In this document: one piece after another, positions 23,316-31,678 of the stretch
How positions within the stretch are numbered: the first letter of the stretch is position 1
How the letters are laid out: each line of letters begins with the position of its first letter
NCBI GenBank assembly: GCA_022072445.1
Contig: JAJVHV010000001.1
Span: forward strand, 1-64,000
Origin: Phycisphaerae bacterium
GTDB taxonomy: Bacteria; Planctomycetota; Phycisphaerae; UBA1845; Fen-1342
Direction: 5' to 3'
DNA length: 64,000 nucleotides
Program-made: the position numbers and the translations under genes
Notes under the pieces: generated by a model
What the model saw: only the letters and a program-made list of their open reading frames with translations
Told to the model about the DNA's origin: nothing
The model's database searches: none

Positions 23316-24383
23316 ATGCGGGCGGCGGAACGGGCCAACGGCTTCACGCTAATCGAGGTGGTGCTGAGCGTCGCGGCCAGCACGATCCTGGTCGGCGCGC
23401 TGCTCTCGGCGATGGTGCTGGTGAGCCGGGCGGTGCCGGCGACGCGCCCGGAGCAGGAGGAGATGGTGCGGGCGGCCGAGTTGGTCGAACAGATGTGCGC
23501 CGAGCTGCAAACGGCCGACGCGATCATCGACCGCCAGTCGGCGTCGATCGAGTTCACCGTGCCCGATCGCGACGCCGACGGCACGTCGGAGCGAATTCGC
23601 TACGCCTGGTCGGGCGTGGCGGGCGAACCTCTGCTGCGCCGCTTCAACGGCGTGGCCGACGCGGTGGCGCTGGAGCGGGTGAAGTCGCTGGCGCTGTCGT
23701 TCAGCACGTCCACCGCGCAGTCGACGAGCAAGGGCAACGCTGTCGCCAGTGCCGAGTCGCTGCTGTTCGGCCACAACTCGAGCAGCAATCTGGCCGACGC
23801 GTCCATCACCAGCACCGACTGGGTCGCCGAGTCTTTCACGCCCGTGCTGCCCGGAGACGCGACGAGCTGGTCGGTGAAGAAAGTTCGGCTGCGGCTGCGC
23901 CGTGTCCCGCCTCACGAGGGAAGTTTTCGCGTGCAGTTGCGCACGCTGAACAACGGAGACTTTCCGAGTGACACAGTTCTGGAAGAGGTGATCGTCGCAG
24001 AGTCGGCGCTGGGAGCTTCCTACGCGTGGTATACGGTCTCATTTGCGACCGTGACCGGTCTGGCGCCGGGGACGGGGCTGAGTCTCGTCATCGCACACCA
24101 GAGCGGGGTAGCGGCCTGCGACGTCGAGTATTGCAGTCAGAACACCTACACCGCTTTCGGAAAATTCGCGACGACGCCGGTCTACGCGACGACCTGGATC
24201 GTCAGCCACGACGCCGCCCTGAACTGTGAAGTGTGGGGGCAGGTGTGGACGGCCCCGGCCAGCGCCGTCGACGTCTATTACCTGAACGAGGTGCGCGTGG
24301 CGCTGACGCCCGTTGGCACCAACGCCAGCAGCATCAGCAGCGGCGTGCGGCTGCTGAACCTGCCCACGGTGAGCGGACCATGA
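23316..24383 (+). CDS. Minor pseudopilin, GspJ-like, with an extra beta-sandwich insert
   Basis: 355 residues from ATG 23316. The prepilin segment is ANG|FTLIEVVLSVAAS with Glu +5. GspJ proteins are near 200 residues; here an extra domain of about 140 residues (about 169-310) is inserted before the last strands (VDVYYLNEVRVALTP). The insert (AESFTP, VRLRLRRVPPHEGSFRV, NGDFPSDTVLEE) resembles the choice-of-anchor beta-sandwich domain found on secreted planctomycete proteins. It contains the only cysteines of the extracellular part apart from one at about residue 50. Confidence 0.78.
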   Translation: MRAAERANGFTLIEVVLSVAASTILVGALLSAMVLVSRAVPATRPEQEEMVRAAELVEQMCAELQTADAIIDRQSASIEFTVPDRDADGTSERIRYAWSGVAGEPLLRRFNGVADAVALERVKSLALSFSTSTAQSTSKGNAVASAESLLFGHNSSSNLADASITSTDWVAESFTPVLPGDATSWSVKKVRLRLRRVPPHEGSFRVQLRTLNNGDFPSDTVLEEVIVAESALGASYAWYTVSFATVTGLAPGTGLSLVIAHQSGVAACDVEYCSQNTYTAFGKFATTPVYATTWIVSHDAALNCEVWGQVWTAPASAVDVYYLNEVRVALTPVGTNASSISSGVRLLNLPTVSGP

Positions 24384-24937
24384 CGACCGCCCGCCGCGTT
24401 CGATTCGGCTTCAGCCTGGTGGAGACCGTGATTTCGGCGCTCATCGTGGGCGTTGCGCTGGTTGCGGCGCTCAACACGCTGGGCGGAGTCGAGGCGGCCC
24501 GCGTGCGCAGCGTCGACCGAGTTCGCGCCGGGTTGCTGGCCGACGGGTTGATCGCCGAGATTTGCGGTCAGGCGTATGAGGAGTCCGGCACCACGACGCT
24601 GGTTCTCGGACCGGAAGCGGGCGAGAAGATCGGCACGAGCCGCGCGGCGTTCGACGACGTGGACGATTACAACGGCCTGAACGACAAGCCGCCCTGCGGG
24701 CGCGACGGCAGCGCCATGGGTGATTATTCCGGCTGGCGGATTCAAGCGGCGGCGGCGTGGGTCAATCCCGTGTCGCTGAATAACTCGCTGACGGAAACGG
24801 GCTACAAGCTCATCACGGTGACCGTCACCACGCCGGCCGGCGAGAGCGTCAGCCGGCTGACGTTGAGCGCCAAGGGGGCGTCTGGGCTTATCAAGATTGA
24901 CCTGGGTGGCGGGAAGCTTGTCATCAGCGCGCTGTGA
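24380..24937 (+). CDS. Minor pseudopilin, GspI/PulI-like
   Basis: 185 residues from ATG 24380, overlapping the previous stop (ATGA). The prepilin segment is RFG|FSLVETVISALIVGVALV with Glu +5. The rest is a short helix and beta domain (LADGLIAEICGQAYEES). The order after the GspH- and GspJ-like genes and before a GspK-like gene supports the minor pseudopilin call; assignment to GspI over GspV/PilV is by position. Confidence 0.8.
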   Translation: MTTARRVRFGFSLVETVISALIVGVALVAALNTLGGVEAARVRSVDRVRAGLLADGLIAEICGQAYEESGTTTLVLGPEAGEKIGTSRAAFDDVDDYNGLNDKPPCGRDGSAMGDYSGWRIQAAAAWVNPVSLNNSLTETGYKLITVTVTTPAGESVSRLTLSAKGASGLIKIDLGGGKLVISAL

Positions 24938-24954
24938 GCGGCAGAGGAAACTGG

Positions 24955-26193
24955 ATGATTCGCAGAACGCCATTGTCATCGCGTCGCGGCAGCACGTATG
25001 CCATTGTGCTGATGGTCTCGACCATGGTCACGCTGATCGGGCTGACGGCTCTGACGTTGGCACGGATCAGCCGCCGCTCTGTCGAGCTGAGTTCTTCGGC
25101 GGCCGAATCGCGGCAACTGGCGGAGGCGGGAGTTGCGTACGGGCGCGGGCTGATCGCCGGCGACGCCGGCTGGCGCACGGCGCATGCCAATGGGGACTGG
25201 GTGAGCGATCTGAAGCTGGGAGACGGTGCCATGACCGTCAGCGGCGTCGACCCGGATGATGCCGACCTGGACGATTGGAACCGCGATCCGCTGACCCTCA
25301 CGGCCCGCGGGCAGGCGGGCAATGCGGCGCATCTGCTCCAGGTTCGGCTGGAATCCGTGACCACGCCGCTCGACGTGCTGCGGACCGCGCTGCACGCCGG
25401 AACGTCTGTTTCCGTGCCGCTGCTGCAGCGATTCGCGGCGACCGGAGGGCCAGTTTCGTCGAACGGGACGATCCTCAGCCTGGGCAAAATCTATGGCGAC
25501 GCGGAGGCGACGCTGACCATCACCGGGACGGTGACGGGCACGTCGTCGTCCCTGTCACCGCTCAAGGTCATGCCGCCCACCAGCGTGATCGACCGGTACA
25601 TCTCGCTGGGGTCGGCGCTGTCCTACGCGAGCCTCGATAAAGTCGTCATGGCGCCGGGGCAGTCGTCACTGGGCGTCAATAACGCGTTGGGCGTGTATTA
25701 CATGGACACGGGCAATCGCGACGTGAGCATCAGGCGGACGAGGCTGAACGGTTCGCTGATCGTCCGCTGTGTCGGAAAGACGCTCACGATTGATACGGGG
25801 GTGTTCTTCCAGTCCAACGATCCGCTGATGGCGACGTTGCTGGTCGACGGAAACCTGGTGCTGGATTATCCGAGCAATTCGACGCCGCTGATGGAGGGCG
25901 GCGTGCGGAATTTCAACCCGGCGTGGGCGCCCTACCAGGGCGTCGGCGACACGGACAGTTCCGATTATTACCCCAACGAGATTCAGGGCCTGATCTACGT
26001 CACCGGCAACGTCACGTTCAGCAATGGAGCGCGCGTCCGCGGGACGGTGATCTGCGGCGGGACCGCCACGTGCAACGGTTTCAGCGAAGTGATTTACAAT
26101 CCGAGCGCCTACACGAACCCACCGCTGGGCTTCGAAGCTTCGATCAGCATGATGCCCAAGAGCGGCACCTGGCGGAGGGTGCTGCCGCCGTAG
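24955..26193 (+). CDS. GspK/PilX-like minor pseudopilin
   Basis: 412 residues from ATG 24955, with GAGGA six nt upstream; a GTG at 24934 overlapping the previous stop is the alternative. After RRG the helix STYAIVLMVSTMVTLIG lacks Glu +5, as in GspK, the tip pseudopilin. Residues about 100-400 are a beta-rich domain with repeated short strands (IVRCVGKTLTIDTG, LLVDGNLVLDYPS, GLIYVTGNVTFSNG) suggestive of a beta-helix. This is the last gene of the operon; a repeat field begins 10 nt after its stop. Confidence 0.8.
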   Translation: MIRRTPLSSRRGSTYAIVLMVSTMVTLIGLTALTLARISRRSVELSSSAAESRQLAEAGVAYGRGLIAGDAGWRTAHANGDWVSDLKLGDGAMTVSGVDPDDADLDDWNRDPLTLTARGQAGNAAHLLQVRLESVTTPLDVLRTALHAGTSVSVPLLQRFAATGGPVSSNGTILSLGKIYGDAEATLTITGTVTGTSSSLSPLKVMPPTSVIDRYISLGSALSYASLDKVVMAPGQSSLGVNNALGVYYMDTGNRDVSIRRTRLNGSLIVRCVGKTLTIDTGVFFQSNDPLMATLLVDGNLVLDYPSNSTPLMEGGVRNFNPAWAPYQGVGDTDSSDYYPNEIQGLIYVTGNVTFSNGARVRGTVICGGTATCNGFSEVIYNPSAYTNPPLGFEASISMMPKSGTWRRVLPP

Positions 26194-26232
26194 TCCACGT
26201 ATGTGGCACAGACGCCCCCGGCTGTGTGCCGG

Positions 26233-26922
26233 GGCCGAAGGCACACTCAGGTCGGACCCCTCGCTGACGGTCGGGGCTCGGCTGGGGGCGCGATACTCCG
26301 AGGCCGAAGGCACACTCAGGTCGAACCCCTCCCTTACGGTCGGGGCTCGGCTGGGGGCGCGATACTCCGAGGCCGAAGGCACACTCAGGTCGGGCCCCTC
26401 GCTAACGCTCGGGGCTCGGCTGGGGGCGCGATGTGCCGAGGTCGATGACGCACTCAGGTCGAACCCCTCCCTTACGGTCGGGGCTCGGCTGGGGGCGCGA
26501 TACTCCGAGGCCGAAGGCACACTCAGGTCGAACCCCTCCCTTACGGTCGGGGCTCGGCTGGGGGCGCGATACTCCGAGGCCGAACGCACACTCAGGTCGA
26601 ACCCCTCGCTGACGCTCGGGGCTCGGCTGGGGGCGCGATGTGCCGAGGTCGATGACGCACTCAGGTCGAACCCCTCCCTTACGGTCGGGGCTCGGCTGGG
26701 GACGCGATACTCCGAGGCCGAAGGCACACTCAGGTCGGGCCCCTCGCTGACGCTCGGGGCTCGGCTGGGGGCGCGATACTCCGAGGCCGAAGGCACACTC
26801 AGGTCGGGCCCCTCGCTGACGCTCGGGGCTCGGCTGGGGGCGCGATACTCCGAGGCCGAAGGCACACTCAGGTCGGGCCCCTCGCTGACGCTCGGGGCTC
26901 GGCTGGGGGCGCCGTCGGCGAG
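26233..26922. repeat. Ten tandem 69-bp repeats
   Basis: Units start at 26233, 26302, 26371, 26440, 26509, 26578, 26647, 26716, 26785 and 26854. Each begins GGCCGAAGGCACACTCAGGT or the variant GGTCGATGACGCACTCAGGT, and ends near GGGGGCGCGATACTCCGA or GATGTGCCGA. The two opening types are interspersed, and the middle alternates between TCGCTGACG and TCCCTTACG versions. Two further diverged units run from 26971 to about 27095. Confidence 0.92.
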
Positions 26923-26974
26923 TTCGGAGGGCGCCGTCGGCGAGTTCGGAGGGCGCCGTCGGCGAGTTCGGAGG
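26910..26974. repeat. Three tandem 22-bp repeats
   Basis: Unit CGCCGTCGGCGAGTTCGGAG plus GG at 26910-26931 and 26932-26953, with a third copy one base shorter at 26954-26974. The array interrupts the 69-bp series. Confidence 0.88.
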
Positions 26975-27144
26975 CACGTTCAGGTCGGACCCCTCCCTCA
27001 CGGTCGGGGCTCGGTTGGGGACGCGATGTGCCGAGGTCGATGACGCACTCAGGTCGAACCCCTCCCTTACGGTCGGGGCTCGGCTGGGGGCGCCATCTGG
27101 GGGCGCGACTCGTGGATTGCGGGTTTTCAGGGAGCGTGGCCACG

Positions 27145-27228
27145 GAGGGCCTACGCTACATGCTGGAGGGCCTACGCTACATGCTGGAGGGCCTACGCTA
27201 CATGCGGGGGGCCTACACTACATGCCGG
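27145..27228. repeat. Four tandem 21-bp repeats
   Basis: Unit GAGGGCCTACGCTACATGCT plus G at 27145-27165, 27166-27186, 27187-27207 and 27208-27228; the last two are slightly diverged. The array ends 7 nt from the stop codon of the GPP34 gene. Confidence 0.9.
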
Positions 27229-27235
27229 CGGGACG

Positions 27236-28021
27236 TCACGACGAACAGGCCGCGATCACCGGGATGACGCAGGCGATGGTCATCGCCGCCTGCACGGCCT
27301 GAATCGCGGAGCGCACCGCGCCGCCCAGCTCGTTGCCCTTCACCAGCGCTTCGATGCGGCGCTTGTGGGCCCGCAGTTCGCGGCGTGAGAAGACGGGGTC
27401 GAGCAGGCCGCCGCCCTTGGCCAGCGACAGCAGGAGCACGGTGCGGACGTCGGGCTCGATCGAGCCAGCAACCACCGTGCGAATCCGGTGGACCAGCGCA
27501 TCTTCCGGGGCCTGGTCGCGTTGCGGGTAGCGACGGCGCGGGAAGATCAGCAGGACCTTGTCGTCGACTTCCGCGAGGATGCCCCGCGCGCACAACCCGC
27601 GCGCGATGCGATGCCGCAGCTCGCGCGTGGCTGCGATCGACTGTACCCAGGTTGAGGCGTTCTTGCGGCGCGTGGCCGTGTGAATGCGTTGCGCGGTTTC
27701 GTCCAGCAGCGGGTCGCCGATCGGGCGGCTTCCGAGCGACGTGACAATGTGTTTTCCGGAGGGCTCGATGCTGATCCGACCGGCGAGAACGAGCTCGGCC
27801 AGAACGCCCCCGGCCAGCGCGAACGGTAGCCCGCCGCTGGCGGAAAACTCGACGGTGCCCTCCTCGTCCTTGAGGGCCAGGAGCAGCAGCTCTTCGTGGA
27901 GATACAGCCCAGCCGCGGAGGCGGCCTGTTTGCGGGTCAAGTCCATCGCGGCGCCGCAGCGGCCGCAGAATCGCGCCTCGCTTCGATTGACGGTGTGGCA
28001 CTGCCGGCATTGATGGCTCAT
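27236..28021 (-). CDS. Zinc-ribbon plus GPP34 (GOLPH3/Vps74-like) protein
   Basis: 261 residues from ATG 28021-28019 with GGAG six nt upstream. Residues 5-22 form a zinc ribbon (C5, C8, C19, C22). From about residue 37 a GPP34-type helical domain starts (LYLHEELLLLALKDEEGTVE, GGVLAELVLAGRI). GOLPH3/Vps74 bind phosphatidylinositol-4-phosphate and retain glycosyltransferases in the Golgi; the role in bacteria is unknown. The C-terminus is hydrophobic (MTIACVIPVIAACSS) and might touch membrane. The neighbour on the same strand is an ABC permease at 28137, but that gene ends before this one begins, with a 115-nt gap. Confidence 0.82.
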   Translation of the reverse strand: MSHQCRQCHTVNRSEARFCGRCGAAMDLTRKQAASAAGLYLHEELLLLALKDEEGTVEFSASGGLPFALAGGVLAELVLAGRISIEPSGKHIVTSLGSRPIGDPLLDETAQRIHTATRRKNASTWVQSIAATRELRHRIARGLCARGILAEVDDKVLLIFPRRRYPQRDQAPEDALVHRIRTVVAGSIEPDVRTVLLLSLAKGGGLLDPVFSRRELRAHKRRIEALVKGNELGGAVRSAIQAVQAAMTIACVIPVIAACSS

Positions 28022-28136
28022 CGCGTTCTCCCGGCGGAGCGCAGCGCGGCGCGACGCCTCAGTTGAAGTGTACCTCAGGCCGTGGGCGGTGGAGAATCGA
28101 GAAGCGGGCGAAGTTTGGAATCGAAGCGATCAGGGC

Positions 28137-29453
28137 TCACGAAAGCGGTGCCAGATTGGTCGCCACGTCGGTCGCGTAAGCCTTCCACGCCGGCAGCAGC
28201 CCGGCCAGGGCACCGATCGCGATCATGCCGGCGGGCACCAGCACCAGCGCCGCGTCATACGGCCCGAGGGCCAGCACCACGCCCGTCTGGCGGCGGATGA
28301 TGCCCGCGGCGGCGGCGAAGATGCCGACGTAGACCGCCAGTCCGGCCAGACTGCCGATCGTCGCGATGGTGGCCGACTCCAGCACGACGGCCGAGAACAC
28401 CGTCCGGCGGCGGGCGCCGAGAGATCGCAGGATGGCGAACTCGCGGCGGCGCTCGTTGATGGTGTTGTAGACGCTGGCGGTGATCGACGCGGCGGCCACG
28501 ACGATCACGAGGTAGGCCACCAGCGTCAGGACCTTGGTTACCCAGCCGATGCGGTCGAAGAGCTCGGCCATCGACTTGCCGATCGGCCAGGCCAGCGTCG
28601 CGACCTTGCCCTGCTTGTTGATCTGCTGCTCGAGCTGCATGCCGAGCTGCGGGCTGCGCAGCTTGATCATCACCGCGTTGACTTCCTTGTGCTCGTCGGC
28701 GATCTCGCGGCCGGCCTCGGCCGCGAATTCCCGGCCGGTGCCGCGCAGCACGTGGCCCGACATGCGGAAGACGCCTTCGATCGGAATCCAGATCACGCGG
28801 TCCGAGGGACTGTTCGTCGGCTCGAGCACGCCCACTACGACGTATTTCTCGGCGTGTTTTTCGCCCTCCGAAAAGACGGTCCCGTGATAGGGATTGAACG
28901 TGTCGCCGAACTTCAAACCGGACTGCTGGGCGACGAAGCTGCCGATGACGGCCTCGGCGCGGCGCGCGTCGAAGAAGCGCGGGCCGCGCGACGGCGCCGT
29001 GGTCGGCGACGGCCCCGCCGCATCCGAGCGTGCCGCCTGCACGGCGAACCGCCGCCCGGCCTGGTACTCGAATCGCGTGAAAACCTCCTCGGTCGTGCCG
29101 ACGATGCGGAAACCGCGGTAGTTGTCGCCCACGCAATAGGGAATCGCCAGCTCCACCCGCGGATCGCGGCGGATCTCCTCGTACATCGTCCAAGGGATCA
29201 GCCCCGGCGAGGCGTCGAGATGGAAGATTGTGTTGAGCACAAGCTGCAACTGGCTGCCGCGCGCCCCCAGGACGGCGTCGAAGCCGACCGGCCCGCCGGT
29301 GAACGCGTCGCGGGTCTGCCGCGTGATGCTGAAGACCGAGATCGTCAGCCCGGTCGCCAGGGAGATCGAGACGCAGGTGATCGCGGTGGACATGGCGTGC
29401 TGGCGCAGGCTGCGGCGGACCATGAGCCAGATGCCGCCCAGTCCGCCAGTCAC
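28137..29453 (-). CDS. FtsX/MacB-type ABC transporter permease
   Basis: 438 residues from GTG 29453-29451, overlapping the stop of the ATPase gene (GTGA). Topology is typical of FtsX-like permeases: one N-terminal helix (about 18-40), a large periplasmic domain (about 45-290) and three C-terminal helices, the first around VAYLVIVVAAASITASVYN. The cytoplasmic loop EFAILRSLGARRRTVFS is the conserved coupling segment of MacB/LolC. Together with the ATPase it could export or extract lipoproteins, peptides or antibiotics. Confidence 0.9.
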   Translation of the reverse strand: MTGGLGGIWLMVRRSLRQHAMSTAITCVSISLATGLTISVFSITRQTRDAFTGGPVGFDAVLGARGSQLQLVLNTIFHLDASPGLIPWTMYEEIRRDPRVELAIPYCVGDNYRGFRIVGTTEEVFTRFEYQAGRRFAVQAARSDAAGPSPTTAPSRGPRFFDARRAEAVIGSFVAQQSGLKFGDTFNPYHGTVFSEGEKHAEKYVVVGVLEPTNSPSDRVIWIPIEGVFRMSGHVLRGTGREFAAEAGREIADEHKEVNAVMIKLRSPQLGMQLEQQINKQGKVATLAWPIGKSMAELFDRIGWVTKVLTLVAYLVIVVAAASITASVYNTINERRREFAILRSLGARRRTVFSAVVLESATIATIGSLAGLAVYVGIFAAAAGIIRRQTGVVLALGPYDAALVLVPAGMIAIGALAGLLPAWKAYATDVATNLAPLS

Positions 29454-30151
29454 GCGACACCTCCGGCGGACTGGGCGGCGAGCGTCAAGGCGGCGAGGTT
29501 GACGCTGTTCATCTTGCGGACGACTTCGAATTCGGCCAGGACGGAGCGGTCGTGACTGACGAGGAGCAGGGCGGCGCGCTGCTCGCGGCAGATGTCGCGG
29601 ATCAGGCCGAGGGCTTCATGTGCGTGCCGCAGGTCGAGATTGCCGGTCGGCTCGTCGGCCAGCACGAGCGTGGGGTGGTTGGCGAGGGCGCGGGCGACGG
29701 CGACGCGCTGCTGCTGGCCGATCGAGAGCTGCCGCGGGCGGTAGTGCACGCGGTGACCAAGTCCGACGCGCTCGAGCAAGTGCCCGGCGTAAGCCCGGTC
29801 GACGCCCCGTCCGAACGCCATCGCCAGCAGGACGTTTTCAAGGGCGGTGTAGCCCTGAAGCAGGTTGAACGTTTGGAAGACGTATCCGACGTGCCGGGCG
29901 CGCAGCCGATCGCGCTGGGGCTCGGAGGAGCCGGTCAGGTCAATCCCCGCGACCAGCACGCGGCCGCTGTCGGGCGAGAGAATGCCGGCGATCAGGTTGA
30001 GCAGCGTCGTCTTGCCCGAGCCGCTGCTGCCCTCCAGCGCGAGCTGCTGGGCGGCGTCGATGCGAAATTCGGGCACGTCGACGACCGGCACGCGCTGCCC
30101 GTCGGGCGCGACGAAAGTCTTCCGCAGGTTGGTCAACTCCAGCGCGAGCAT
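29450..30151 (-). CDS. LolD/MacB-type ABC transporter ATPase
   Basis: 233 residues from ATG 30151-30149. Walker A is GSSGSGKTT (about residue 42), the Q loop is in GYVFQTFNLLQGYTALENV, the signature is LSIGQQQRVAVARAL, and Walker B is LVLADEPTGNLD with the switch His in VSHD. The signature has Ile-Gly in place of the usual Gly-Gly of LSGGQ, a common LolD-group change. It precedes the permease in a two-gene operon. Upstream lies a 276-nt repeat-rich stretch. Confidence 0.93.
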   Translation of the reverse strand: MLALELTNLRKTFVAPDGQRVPVVDVPEFRIDAAQQLALEGSSGSGKTTLLNLIAGILSPDSGRVLVAGIDLTGSSEPQRDRLRARHVGYVFQTFNLLQGYTALENVLLAMAFGRGVDRAYAGHLLERVGLGHRVHYRPRQLSIGQQQRVAVARALANHPTLVLADEPTGNLDLRHAHEALGLIRDICREQRAALLLVSHDRSVLAEFEVVRKMNSVNLAALTLAAQSAGGVA

Positions 30152-30229
30152 GCCGATTCCGCGCCCGTGGGTCGGTGGGGCTGGCGGCGATTGTCGCGGC
30201 TGGCTTGGGTGGCGTAAAGGCGGTTGCGG

Positions 30230-30290
30230 GTTCGGAGTTCGGGGTTTGGGGTTTGGGGTTCAGGGTTCAGGGTTCAGGGTTCAGGGTTCT
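30230..30290. repeat. Heptamer repeat GGTTCAG / GGTTTGG
   Basis: Starts with TTCGGGG and two GTTTGGG units, then at least four GGTTCAG heptamers in a row. Looks like a telomere-style slippage tract. It lies between the ABC ATPase start and the 28-bp repeats. Confidence 0.8.
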
Positions 30291-30374
30291 ACTCGCTGGC
30301 GCTTCGTGCTCGGATGTTACTCGCCGGCGCTTCGTGCTCGGATGCGACTCGCTGGCGCTTCGTGCTCGGATGCG
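30291..30374. repeat. Three tandem 28-bp repeats
   Basis: Unit ACTCGCTGGCGCTTCGTGCT plus CGGATGCG at 30291-30318, 30319-30346 and 30347-30374, with two or three changes between copies. A second heptamer run, GTTCCCT repeated four times (one GTTCCCC), follows at 30389-30416. Confidence 0.88.
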
Positions 30375-30427
30375 ACTCGCGGCGCTCCGTTCCCTGTTCC
30401 CCGTTCCCTGTTCCCTACGCTTTTCAC

Positions 30428-31537
30428 TCAATCCCCCATGCAAGTCTCGACGCTGCGAGCCATCGCGATGAGCGGATCGTCGATCGGCACCAGCCGCTGC
30501 TGACCGGCGACCGACGTGATCGGGACGAACGTCGTCTCGCCGCCCTGCATGACGACGATGTTGTTCCACTCGTGCATCGCGACGAGTTGAATGGCTTTGT
30601 GGCCGAAGCGCATCGCCAGGACGCGGTCGGTCGCGACCGGTGCTCCGCCGCGCTGCACGTGCCCCAGGATGGTGGCCCGCGTCTCCAGGTGGGTCTTCTG
30701 GGCGATCTCGCGCGAGAGCACGGCGCTGATGCCGCCCAGGCGGATCGGATCGGGGCTCTCGTGCACGACGCGGTCGACCACTTGCTTGCCGCCCTTGGGC
30801 ATGGCGCCTTCGGAGACGGCGATGAGCGTGAAGCGCTTGCCGCGCTTGGACCGTTCGAGGCACTTTTCGCACACGACGTCGACGTCGTAGGGAATCTCGG
30901 GGATCAGCACCACGTCGGCGCCCGCTGCCAGGCCCGCGTGCAGCGTCAGCCAGCCGGCGTTGCGGCCCATCAGCTCGACGATCATGACGCGATGATGGCT
31001 CGACGCGGTCGTGTGAATCCGGTCCAGGCACTCGACGGCGGTCTGCACGGCGGTGGAGAAGCCGAACGTGATGTCGGTGTGCATCAGGTCGTTGTCGATC
31101 GTCTTGGGCACGCCCACGACGGCGATACCGCGCTCGATCAGATTCGCCGCCCCGGTCATCGTCCCGTCGCCGCCCACCGCAACGATCGCGTCGAGGCCGC
31201 GGTCGGCGACGTGCTCGACGACCCGGTCCGTCACGTTTTCAAAGAGCGGCTTGCCGTGCTCGTCGCGGCCGACGGCGAATCGAATCGGATCGGCGTCGTT
31301 GCTGGTTCCGAGAATCGTCCCGCCTACGGTCAGGATGTTCGAAACGTCGTCAAGTCCGAGCGGGTGCATGCGGTTGCGAATCAGACCGAGAAAACCGTCT
31401 TCGATGCCGATAACCTCGAGCCCGAGCTGGGTGATCGCGGCTTTTGTCACCACGCGTATGACGGCGTTGAGGCCGGGACAATCGCCGCCGCCGGTCAGTA
31501 TTCCGATCTTTCGAATCTGCTTTCGCTTGACGGACAT
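30428..31537 (-). CDS. pfkA: 6-phosphofructokinase
   Basis: 369 residues from ATG 31537-31535 (MSVKRKQIRKIGILTGGGD); a longer in-frame start would run into the tRNA region and is rejected. The glycine-rich loop is GILTGGGDCPGLN. The diphosphate site is VAVGGDGTMTGA, with Gly where PPi-dependent enzymes have Asp. The catalytic loop is PKTIDNDL, with Lys where classical ATP enzymes have Gly, and the hexose-binding segment is VELMGRNAGW. The Gly/Lys pair is that of actinobacterial-type group III ATP-PFKs. It phosphorylates fructose-6-phosphate in glycolysis. It is monocistronic, with tRNA-Asp 141 nt upstream on the same strand. Confidence 0.93.
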   Translation of the reverse strand: MSVKRKQIRKIGILTGGGDCPGLNAVIRVVTKAAITQLGLEVIGIEDGFLGLIRNRMHPLGLDDVSNILTVGGTILGTSNDADPIRFAVGRDEHGKPLFENVTDRVVEHVADRGLDAIVAVGGDGTMTGAANLIERGIAVVGVPKTIDNDLMHTDITFGFSTAVQTAVECLDRIHTTASSHHRVMIVELMGRNAGWLTLHAGLAAGADVVLIPEIPYDVDVVCEKCLERSKRGKRFTLIAVSEGAMPKGGKQVVDRVVHESPDPIRLGGISAVLSREIAQKTHLETRATILGHVQRGGAPVATDRVLAMRFGHKAIQLVAMHEWNNIVVMQGGETTFVPITSVAGQQRLVPIDDPLIAMARSVETCMGD

Positions 31538-31678
31538 GGAAGTCTCGTGAGCCGCGTGGGTTGGCGCAGGGCACCGTGTCGAACATTCCGAGATCGAGAT
31601 CATAGCGTGGCATCCGAATCGGGTGTCAGTTACTGCTGATGGGTATCGGACGGCGGCAGTGCGAAGTGAGATAAGAAA

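Larger units (their letters stand above)
26194..27235. other. Gene-free repeat field between convergent genes
   Basis: About 1.04 kb with no credible gene. It opens with a TGTGGCAC element (26204-26231) like that at 7282-7362, then 69-bp repeats (26233-26922), 22-bp repeats (26910-26974), two more 69-bp-type units (26971-27095), a short unique stretch, and 21-bp repeats (27145-27228). Because 69 and 21 are multiples of three, several frames on both strands stay open for hundreds of codons; the encoded Arg/Gly/Ser repeats are an artefact of unit length. Confidence 0.85.

Noticed and set aside
26233-26922. CRISPR array
   Set aside because: The units are directly abutting with no unique spacers and no cas genes are present.
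26201-27043. 280-residue repeat protein in the 69-bp array
   Set aside because: All frames are open because the unit is a multiple of three; no ribosome-binding site, and the encoded repeats are equally open on both strands.
30224-31639. 471-residue plus-strand frame over pfkA
   Set aside because: Shadow of phosphofructokinase, which has all family motifs on the minus strand.
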